A DNA stretch of 64,000 nt from Leptotrichia sp. oral taxon 223 (GTDB lineage Bacteria > Fusobacteriota > Fusobacteriia > Fusobacteriales > Leptotrichiaceae). The notes under the pieces are model-generated. The model was not told where the DNA came from, searched no databases, and worked only from the letters and a program-made list of their open reading frames with translations. Positions 57,588 through 64,000 of the stretch are shown here, in pieces. The stretch spans positions 992,001-1,056,000 of the forward strand of contig NZ_JABXYU010000001.1 in NCBI RefSeq assembly GCF_013394795.1. The letters are read 5' to 3'. The translations under genes were made by a program, and so were the position numbers. Each line of letters opens with the position of its first letter. The stretch's first letter is position 1.

Positions 57588-57711
57588 TTTTATTCTCCTT
57601 TTTTGCTTTTCTTTACTGACACTATAACATAAAAAAATTTGATTTTTGTGTATTTATTATTATTTTTATATTTTAAAATTGAAAAATCTAAAAAAATTAA
57701 AATTATTGCAA

Positions 57712-57902
57712 TTAATTAGCTACAGCCATTGTTCTACACTTATTGTGCGGATTTACAATTACTACTTTTTTAAGTTTTGTGTCATAAGCATAGGCAAATC
57801 TGTATCATCTCCCACTTCTCTAAGAAATACTTTCTTTTCCATCTTTAATCTTACTTTTTCTTCTTTTACTGAACCAGAACTATCTTGTTCAGATGATTTC
57901 AT
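57712..57902 (-). pseudogene. frameshifted remnant of a small gene
   Basis: From the ATG at 57902 the minus strand reads MKSSEQDSSGSVKEEKVRLK and continues to VFLREVGDD. In another frame from there it reads YRFAYAYDTKLKKVVIVNPH then NKCRTMAVAN and stops at 57712. The two pieces read naturally as one protein after a single-base shift near 57790. No family recognised. The rest of the 57588-58029 gap has nothing clear. Confidence 0.35.
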
Positions 57903-58029
57903 CAGTATACCGTGTTATGTAATACCTCTTGCTATCTTTCTAGATTTTGAAACTATCCGATGTATCTGGATAATCAAATCCTAAGTTTATATAATTTTTA
58001 TTCGCTTTGCTTTAAACATGTTTAAATAT

Positions 58030-58788
58030 TCATATTGAATAAACATCCGTTTCATTCTCATAGTATCTTCTTAGGAAGTTTTGCAATCTTTCACTTCCAG
58101 AATTTTTAAAAATTTCTTCTGGCTTCCCTTCTATTATAATTGTTCCAGCATCCATAAATACTATATAATCTGAAACCTCCCTTGCAAACTGCATTTCATG
58201 GGTAACAATTATCATTGTCATATTTTCTTTTACCATATCCTTTATAACTTTCAGAACTTCTCCGATAAGTTCAGGATCAAGTGCCGAAGTTGGCTCATCA
58301 AGTAAAATTACTTCTGGACTCATTGCAGCCGCCCTTGCGATTCCCACTCTTTGCTGCTGCCCTCCAGAAAGCTGATTTGGATAAAATTCGGCTTTATCTT
58401 TTAACCCCACTTTTTCAAGCATTTTCAATCCGATTTCTATCGCTTCGTCTCTATTTATTTTTTTTATAATTAAAAGACCTTCAATTACATTTTCCAAAGC
58501 AGTTTTGTTTTTGAATAAATTATAATTCTGAAAAACCATTGTCGTATTTTTTCTAAGCCTGTTTATATCTTTTTTATTTATTTTGCTCAAGTCAAAAGTT
58601 TCATTTCCAAAAGTTATTGTTCCCGATGAAGCTGTTTCAAGAAAGTTAAGGCTTCGTAAAAATGTTGATTTTCCAGATCCACTCGGTCCTATAATGCTTA
58701 TTACCTGTCCTTTTTCTATTTTAAAGTTTATTCCTTTCAAAACTTCGTTTTTTCCAAAAGACAATTTTAGATTTTCAACCTTTATCAT
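58030..58788 (-). CDS. polar amino-acid ABC transporter ATPase
   Basis: 252 residues from the ATG at 58788, with AGGTGG 8 nt upstream; a GTG four codons earlier would overlap that site. Walker A GPSGSGKST near 33, signature LSGGQQQRVGIARA near 140, Walker B VILLDEPTSALDPE near 160 and THEMQFAREVSD near 195 match the GlnQ/TcyC group. It powers uptake with the permease upstream, whose stop lies 1 nt before this start. Third and last gene of the transport operon. Confidence 0.93.
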   Translation of the reverse strand: MIKVENLKLSFGKNEVLKGINFKIEKGQVISIIGPSGSGKSTFLRSLNFLETASSGTITFGNETFDLSKINKKDINRLRKNTTMVFQNYNLFKNKTALENVIEGLLIIKKINRDEAIEIGLKMLEKVGLKDKAEFYPNQLSGGQQQRVGIARAAAMSPEVILLDEPTSALDPELIGEVLKVIKDMVKENMTMIIVTHEMQFAREVSDYIVFMDAGTIIIEGKPEEIFKNSGSERLQNFLRRYYENETDVYSI

Positions 58789-58789
58789 T

Positions 58790-59503
58790 CTACAGTCCAC
58801 CTACTCTCAATTTCTTTTCCACAATTCCCATGACTTTTTCCACAATTATGCAAACAACCCAGTAAATTCCAGCGACAACGATATATGCCTCAAAAATGTC
58901 CAGTCCTGAAGCTGATATTATTTTTGCTTTTCCCATCATTTCCACAATTGAAACTGTAAAAGCAAGTGAGGAATCCTTTATCAGACTTATAAAAGTATTT
59001 CCAAAATTAGGAAAAGTTATTATAATCGCCTGTGGAAGCACAATTCTTCTCATTGCCTGCCATTTTGTCATTCCAATAGACAATGCAGCTTCAACTTGCC
59101 CTTTATCCACCGACTGAATTGCCGCCCTGAATGTTTCCGACAGATAACCTGATATGTTTAAAATAAATGCCACGTAAACAAAGATAATCGCAGGAATATT
59201 ATTCACATCTATATTAAATCCATACTTTAAATGTATATAATCTAATATTTTAGGCAATCCATAATAGGCAAGGTAAATTTGAACTAAAAGAGGTGTCCCT
59301 CTTATAAAGGACACATAAATTGTAGCAAGCCTTGTCAGCACAGGAATTTTATTTATTCTCACAAGTGCGATAAAAAAACTAAGTATTAGTGAAAATATCA
59401 TCGTAACAATTGCAATATTCAAAGTCATCGGCAATGCTTTCAGTATTTCTGGAATAGCTCTTACCATAAATCCCCAGTTTAAAAAAGGTACATTATTATT
59501 CAT
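58790..59503 (-). CDS. polar amino-acid ABC transporter permease
   Basis: 237 residues with about five transmembrane spans. The PAAT-family permease motifs are FIRGTPLLVQIYLAYYGLP near 88 and SGYLSETFRAAIQSVDKGQV then EAALSIGMTKWQAMRRIVLPQA near 135-175, the loop that contacts the ATPase. Inner membrane; one permease gene suggests a homodimer. It follows the binding protein by 21 nt. Confidence 0.93.
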   Translation of the reverse strand: MNNNVPFLNWGFMVRAIPEILKALPMTLNIAIVTMIFSLILSFFIALVRINKIPVLTRLATIYVSFIRGTPLLVQIYLAYYGLPKILDYIHLKYGFNIDVNNIPAIIFVYVAFILNISGYLSETFRAAIQSVDKGQVEAALSIGMTKWQAMRRIVLPQAIIITFPNFGNTFISLIKDSSLAFTVSIVEMMGKAKIISASGLDIFEAYIVVAGIYWVVCIIVEKVMGIVEKKLRVGGL

Positions 59504-59524
59504 TACTTTTCTCCTGTTTATAAA

Positions 59525-60316
59525 TTATTTTGTATAATCTCCACCAAACCATTTTTCTGATATTTTGGCAAGCGTTCCATCAGCTTTCATTTCAGCTAGT
59601 GCTTTATTTACTTTATTTTTCAATTCTTCGCTATCTTTTCTAAATGTGAAATATACAGGTGTTTTCGTTACAGGCTCTCCTACGATTTCTACAAGATTTC
59701 CTCTTTGTTTTGTGAAATATCCTACTGTCAATCTGTCATTTAAAGTAGCATCTGCTTTTCCTTGTGCAATTTCCTCAAGCGCAATTGAAACATTTCCATC
59801 AAAATAAGCATAATTTATTTCCTTATTTTTGTCAAAATCAGTCAAAGTCTTGTTATAATTGCTTCCTACTCCAGTCATAACCTTTTTACCTTTTAAATCC
59901 TCAAGTGTCTTAATATCAGTTCTTCCTTTTTTAACGATAATTTGAGCAGCTGATACTAAATAATCATCAGAGAAAGTATATTTTTTCTCTCTTTCAGGAT
60001 TTTTAGCAATTTCATTTGCAATAAAGTCAAATTTTTTCGATTCCAGTCCTAAAAACATACTATCCCAAGGTGTAGGCACAAACTCTATATCTAAATTTGC
60101 TCTTTTCCCAATTTCTTCCACAACTTCCACATCGTATCCAGTTAATTTGCCACTTCCATCAGTAAACGTAAACGGTGCATAAACTCCTTCTGTTCCAACT
60201 TTCACTTTTTGTTTTCTTTCATCGTTCCCACTTTTACCGTTTTCCTGCTTTCCACCACAGCTGATAAGAATCAGTCCTAGTAATAAAATTCCTGTTATTT
60301 TCAAAATTTTTCTCAT
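59525..60316 (-). CDS. amino-acid ABC transporter substrate-binding lipoprotein (cystine-like)
   Basis: 263 residues. Lipobox LILISCGG (Cys20), then a family-3 solute-binding domain: VGTEGVYAPFTFTDGSGKLT, GYDVEVVEEIGKRAN, PTPWDSMFLGLESKKFDFIA and GKADATLNDRLTVGYFTKQ. The order and the TEGxYAPF..D..GKLTGYDVEV start are closest to cystine-binding proteins such as FliY/TcyA, so cystine is the best guess among polar amino acids. First gene of the operon, preceded by GGGAGGAAAAAC. A terminator hairpin and possible leader peptide lie upstream. Confidence 0.85.
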   Translation of the reverse strand: MRKILKITGILLLGLILISCGGKQENGKSGNDERKQKVKVGTEGVYAPFTFTDGSGKLTGYDVEVVEEIGKRANLDIEFVPTPWDSMFLGLESKKFDFIANEIAKNPEREKKYTFSDDYLVSAAQIIVKKGRTDIKTLEDLKGKKVMTGVGSNYNKTLTDFDKNKEINYAYFDGNVSIALEEIAQGKADATLNDRLTVGYFTKQRGNLVEIVGEPVTKTPVYFTFRKDSEELKNKVNKALAEMKADGTLAKISEKWFGGDYTK

Positions 60317-60392
60317 GTTTTTCCTCCCAAAATTTTTATATTTTTTATTTATATTAATTTATACTAAATCCTATTAAAAAATTTATCTTGTA

Positions 60393-60424
60393 AAGAAAAA
60401 AGCCGAATAAGATTATCCGGCTTT
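60393..60424 (-). terminator. terminator or attenuator in the leader of the ABC operon
   Basis: AAAGCCG..CGGCTTT stem followed by TTTTTC on the minus strand, 77 nt before the binding-protein start. A second hairpin, CTCATTTT / AAAATGAG, lies at 60437-60469. It is either the end of a short upstream transcript or an attenuator. Confidence 0.6.
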
Positions 60425-60511
60425 CTGGCATGCAATCTCATTTTTTCAATTTATTCACTTTAAAATGAGCTTACATCTAAAACTATTTTTCAGTTAATTT
60501 TAAAATAAACT

Positions 60512-60562
60512 CTACAAATTCATACACATCATCATGTCTATTTTTTTCATAATATTTTTCAT
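60512..60562 (-). CDS. candidate Met-rich leader peptide
   Basis: 16 codons reading MKNIMKKIDMMMCMNL: six methionines, three in a row, and one cysteine. It starts about 35 nt after the inferred transcription start and is followed by two hairpins, the second terminator-like. The same bases in another frame give YYEKNRHDDVYEFVEFILKL, which looks like the tail of an old protein gene, so the leader reading is uncertain. Confidence 0.3.
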   Translation of the reverse strand: MKNIMKKIDMMMCMNL

Positions 60563-60603
60563 TTTTATAACTCTCTTTCTTAATTATATTTGTATGTAAA
60601 AAT

Positions 60604-60632
60604 ATTATACTATAAAAATTTTAATTTGTAAA
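60604..60632 (-). promoter_or_regulatory. promoter of the ABC transporter operon leader
   Basis: TTTACA, 17-nt spacer, TATAAT on the minus strand, about 290 nt upstream of the binding-protein gene. This implies a long structured leader. The rest of 60633-60804 is described under the glycoside hydrolase findings. Confidence 0.6.
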
Positions 60633-60804
60633 GTTTTATTTTTGTATATACATGTATTTTTTTTACTAATGATATTTTTCTTACTTTATTTACTCTAGCC
60701 ATCGCCATCCTGTATACATCATTAGCAATTTAAGCTGATCTTCAAGTTGCCTAAAAGTACATGAAATCAAGCACGTTTAAGCAACCCGAAATAGAGTGGC
60801 ATCA

Positions 60805-63800
60805 CTATTTTTGATACAAACGCACATAATCAATCTCTGTGGTTTGAACTGGGAATGGAGCTGCATCAGAAGGCGGATTTAAGCCAGGTTCCCATTCTAC
60901 ATAGTCATTAATAATGAAATGCCATCTATCATTTTCGAATCCTTGTTTAACCAAAGAAGAAGGAATATTTAACTTACTATAATCTTCATCTGGCATAGTT
61001 GAAAGATAACTTCCATACTGATCGTATCGAGTACTGTCAACTACACTGATACGTCTAGCATCTTGAATACGATAATGAACTACAGGAGCCAATCTTCCAT
61101 CCATATAATAACGTACTTTGGTTCCATCATACTCAATTGTCCAAACGTGCCATTCATCTGTTAACGGTTTAGAACCCGAACCAACACGGTTTTCTAAACG
61201 ATGCGTAAATCCACGAGGAGTCCATTCATGATTAGTTTGGCTATAATAACAGCTGATGTTAGATGCAGGCCATCCATAATCAGGTGTAGACGCAAACCAT
61301 TCCAAAATCAATAGTGAACCATAGGGAGCATTTCCACCAGGAACTTTGCAGGCAGGTGTGTCCACATCGTTTCGCTGTTTCTGCATCCAAAGAGCTGTAC
61401 GCATTCCTTGCAAATGATTCCAATTCATTTTAGCTCGTATTTCTGCACGGAATGGTTTAGAGGCATCCACAATATTACCAGATTCTAGTCTACCACTTGA
61501 ATATTGAGTAACTTTACCTGCAGGACATACACCTGTAGTGGCATTTGCATCGGTTAAAGGATCACCTTTTCTGTTAACACAATGACGTCGCGTAGTAAGT
61601 ATTGCGTGATCACCATCTAAACTGATACTGCTTGGCAAATAAGTCAAATGGCTATCCAAATGATTGATAATTCTTTTACCTACCCAGTCAGAAGGAATAT
61701 TTCTGTCTTTAAATTCCCAACATTTTACACTCTTCCATTGTCCTGAAGCATCAGTTGCACTATCACATCCATTTGTAAGTGGAGCTGGAGTAGGTGCTGG
61801 TGCTGGATGATTATTATTAATGAATCTTCGGATTACATCCACTGCTTTTTTTTCAGTGCCATCTGATTTCCAAATTCCAAAATAATTTTCAGGATCTGCT
61901 GCATCCAGTATATCAGGACGTCCATTATGATCAGTATCAATGTTCGCATCAGGAACGCCATCTCCATTTGTATCAATATTTACGTCAAGCCAGCCATCGC
62001 CATTACTGTCCCTATCTAATATTCCTGAAGTAATGTAAGGTTTTCTGTCTTTTGCCTGATAAAAAATAAGAGGTCCATATATATTTGATTTTTGATATTG
62101 ATCTAAAATTTTACTTATCACATTAGCTTGTTTTGTTTCTTCAACACCAGAGTAAGCAGCATCTATTCCTACTTCTGTTATCCATATTTTTTTATTTCCA
62201 TCACCGTGTTCTGACATTATCTGATATAATGTTTTTTCTCCTCCTCCAGGTGCTACAACGTCGCCTATCATGTTTGCCCATCCATTATCTCGAAAAGTTC
62301 TGGCATAAATCCCGTAAGGATGGTGCGACAAACCATCAAAATAGCCTTTTGCACCAGCTCTATACATTCTTTCTAAAAATTCCATAGGTCCAACATATCC
62401 TGTTGCACTATTACTAGCACCTACCGTCATTCCACCCGCCATAACATTTACATCATTATGAGCATCATGTGCTGCTGTATACGCTATTTTTAGTAAATCA
62501 GTATAATGTTCAGGATTCGGTCTAGGATTTTGAATAGTGTCATGCCAAAATTCTGGATTTCCTGGTTCATTCCAAAATTCATAGTCTATTACTCCCTTTG
62601 GAGCATATCTTTTTACTAATGCGCTTACAAAATTTGAGAACTCATTATTATACTGTGGAAGCGGTGCAAACGAAGCAACCCACATTTTTCTTGCATTTAA
62701 TGCATTTTTTTGAGCAGCTGAAAGACTGTCCGCTCCTGTCGCCCATTCTGGAGCACCACTTATCTGCATTAAAACTTTTAAGTTATATTTTCTTGCAAGA
62801 GCAATGGCGTCATCTACATCCTGCCAGTCATATCCTCCATTTTTCTGAGATTGAATTCTATTCCACGAAGCTGTGATTCTTACCCATTGAAATCCCACTC
62901 TTGCTGCTTTTGAATAAGAGTCTTCCGCTTCTTGAAGATTACTTCTCCAAAATGGATTAACAGGTTGTATTCCAATTCCTCTCACATTATGTATTTTTGA
63001 ATCGTCTTTCTTCTGCTTTTTAGGATTGGAGGCATCATCTTTTCCGCCACCAGCTTTTGGAGGCTTAGAATTACCGTCTTTTCCACCTCCAGCTTTTGGA
63101 GGCCTAGAACTGCCACTTCCACCTCCACCGTGGTGTCCAATTCCGCCAACAATTGCTCCGACAGCAGAAGCTCCCGCTACTCCGCCGATAATAGGCCCAA
63201 CAGGAACTTTCCCTCCTATATTGCCTCCTAAAGATCCTATATTTCCTTTTGGCTGTCCTATATTTCCAATAATATTACCGGCTTTTTCCGCTGTATCTGA
63301 ACAGTTCAATATTACCGCATCGCTATTTTCTGGATTATCTGGAAATACTTTATTCCCGTCAACAACTCTAACTATATTTGAACATTTTAAAGTTATTTCA
63401 TTTGAATTAGCTGTTCCGCCGTTATTTATCGCTGTTTCATTTTTTGGCAGATTTTCAGATACACTGGAACATTTTAATATTATATCATTTGAACCGCCAC
63501 TGTCTGATAACGGTATTTCAGCTTTATTTACATTTTTTACTGTATTTGAACATTTCAGCTGTATTCCCTTAATGCTTCCAGTTTTATCCGTTTGAAATAA
63601 TTCATTTGCATTAATTATTCTAACTATATTTGAACATTTCAGTATTTTTTCATCAGAATTTCCATTTTTTTCTGCTTCACCTGCTGTATTTTCACTTGTA
63701 TTTAAGCATTCCAGCAGTATATCTTTGGAATTAACTTTATTTGTTCCAATCAGATTCTCACTGCTGTTTTCAGAATTTAGACATTTTAAAAATATATTAT

Positions 63801-63984
63801 TGCCATTATTTACAGCTGTTCCCATTCCCTGTGCAGTTTCTCCTGCCATATTTGAACATTTTAATAATATTTCGCTGTTATTTTTTATTTCACTTGCTGA
63901 AGACGTTACATTTCCTGCATTTTCAGCCATTATTGAAAAACTTGTAAAAATAAAGAGCAAAACCTCAACTATAAATCTTTTCAT
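60805..63984 (-). CDS. large exported multidomain glycoside hydrolase (clan GH-A domain plus GH16-like domain)
   Basis: 1059 residues. Signal peptide (residues 1-20). Residues 38-230 hold eight repeats of 24-29 residues, each centred on a single-cysteine motif like ILLKCSN (Cys43, 68, 93, 117, 145, 172, 201, 228). A Gly-rich stretch and two PPKAGGGKD units follow (235-325). Residues 335-725 are a GH-A barrel: acid/base Glu473 in EFWNEPGNP, nucleophile Glu604 in IWITEVGID. Inside it, residues 655-695 carry three DxDxNGDG-like calcium loops. Residues 745-1059 resemble GH16 (YSSGRLESGNIV, WHVWTIEYDGTKVRYYMDG), but the catalytic E-x-D-x-x-E is replaced by SLLILE. AAAGGAGATACAG precedes the ATG. 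Substrate unknown. Confidence 0.8.
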   Translation of the reverse strand: MKRFIVEVLLFIFTSFSIMAENAGNVTSSASEIKNNSEILLKCSNMAGETAQGMGTAVNNGNNIFLKCLNSENSSENLIGTNKVNSKDILLECLNTSENTAGEAEKNGNSDEKILKCSNIVRIINANELFQTDKTGSIKGIQLKCSNTVKNVNKAEIPLSDSGGSNDIILKCSSVSENLPKNETAINNGGTANSNEITLKCSNIVRVVDGNKVFPDNPENSDAVILNCSDTAEKAGNIIGNIGQPKGNIGSLGGNIGGKVPVGPIIGGVAGASAVGAIVGGIGHHGGGGSGSSRPPKAGGGKDGNSKPPKAGGGKDDASNPKKQKKDDSKIHNVRGIGIQPVNPFWRSNLQEAEDSYSKAARVGFQWVRITASWNRIQSQKNGGYDWQDVDDAIALARKYNLKVLMQISGAPEWATGADSLSAAQKNALNARKMWVASFAPLPQYNNEFSNFVSALVKRYAPKGVIDYEFWNEPGNPEFWHDTIQNPRPNPEHYTDLLKIAYTAAHDAHNDVNVMAGGMTVGASNSATGYVGPMEFLERMYRAGAKGYFDGLSHHPYGIYARTFRDNGWANMIGDVVAPGGGEKTLYQIMSEHGDGNKKIWITEVGIDAAYSGVEETKQANVISKILDQYQKSNIYGPLIFYQAKDRKPYITSGILDRDSNGDGWLDVNIDTNGDGVPDANIDTDHNGRPDILDAADPENYFGIWKSDGTEKKAVDVIRRFINNNHPAPAPTPAPLTNGCDSATDASGQWKSVKCWEFKDRNIPSDWVGKRIINHLDSHLTYLPSSISLDGDHAILTTRRHCVNRKGDPLTDANATTGVCPAGKVTQYSSGRLESGNIVDASKPFRAEIRAKMNWNHLQGMRTALWMQKQRNDVDTPACKVPGGNAPYGSLLILEWFASTPDYGWPASNISCYYSQTNHEWTPRGFTHRLENRVGSGSKPLTDEWHVWTIEYDGTKVRYYMDGRLAPVVHYRIQDARRISVVDSTRYDQYGSYLSTMPDEDYSKLNIPSSLVKQGFENDRWHFIINDYVEWEPGLNPPSDAAPFPVQTTEIDYVRLYQK

Positions 63985-64000
63985 TCTGTATCTCCTTTCT

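Noticed and set aside
57646-57984. Plus-strand frame of 112 codons
   Set aside because: It lies opposite the frameshifted minus-strand remnant, which reads more like a protein, and has no ribosome site.
63026-63595. Plus-strand Pro-rich frame of 189 codons
   Set aside because: It is the complement of the Gly-rich linker and repeats of the glycoside hydrolase and has no supporting start signals.

Overview
The window is AT-rich (roughly 30% GC by eye outside the rRNA genes). Its gene content points to the Fusobacteriota, most likely Leptotrichia: tandem FadA-like small adhesins, a large autotransporter serine protease, mreB of a rod-shaped cell, and many exported proteins with short Gram-negative signal peptides. 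The genus is inferred from gene content; no database search was possible.

Layout. 1-4300: 5' end of a Rel/SpoT gene (minus), then yqeK, rnr and smpB (plus). 4300-7400: cobK-like reductase and a histidine phosphatase (minus), a MITE-like repeat, and a broken IS91-type transposase. 7390-12700: a complete minus-strand rRNA operon in the order 16S, tRNA-Ile, tRNA-Ala, 23S, 5S, tRNA-Asn, with promoter and terminator. 13060-23400: a TMEM43-like membrane protein, then a minus-strand housekeeping run (recG, DMT transporter, def, fmt, rex, folD, accB, CorC/HlyC-type protein, Nudix, apt). 24970-30000: a minus-strand ECF vitamin-type transporter set (S, T, A) continuing through a macrodomain protein and two membrane proteins to a second ATPase with an aberrant signature motif. 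30750-33210: AphA-like phosphatase, a 52-residue lipoprotein and gapN. 33330-33630: a compact locus resembling a type I toxin gene, with a small-RNA unit in front. 33790-36860: alpha/beta hydrolase, mreB, holB. 37700-40500: AraC/GyrI regulator, Cof phosphatase, threonine aldolase. 41050-48000: an Arg-rich exported protein, two 5'-nucleotidase-type enzymes, a MazG-like protein and three exported proteins. 48130-53760: eno, two FadA-like proteins, a DMT transporter, a double META protein, an NlpC/P60 protein. 53910-57590: autotransporter protease and a DUF333 protein. 58030-60320: polar amino-acid (cystine-like) ABC transporter behind a possible leader-peptide attenuator. 60805-63984: a chimeric multidomain glycoside hydrolase.

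The most unusual signals are non-coding. A palindromic element of about 500 bp (36992-37494) holds two mirror-image hairpins whose stems change by compensating substitutions while the 8-nt loop stays conserved; further copies lie at 43498 and 30404. Other short repeat families recur between genes, and one copy supplies the last codons and stop of fmt. The other main candidates are the hydrophobic 22-residue peptide locus at 33505, the Met-rich leader peptide before the ABC transporter, and the terminal glycoside hydrolase, which combines eight single-cysteine repeats, an inserted calcium-loop segment and a higher-GC GH16-like tail that seems to lack catalytic residues.
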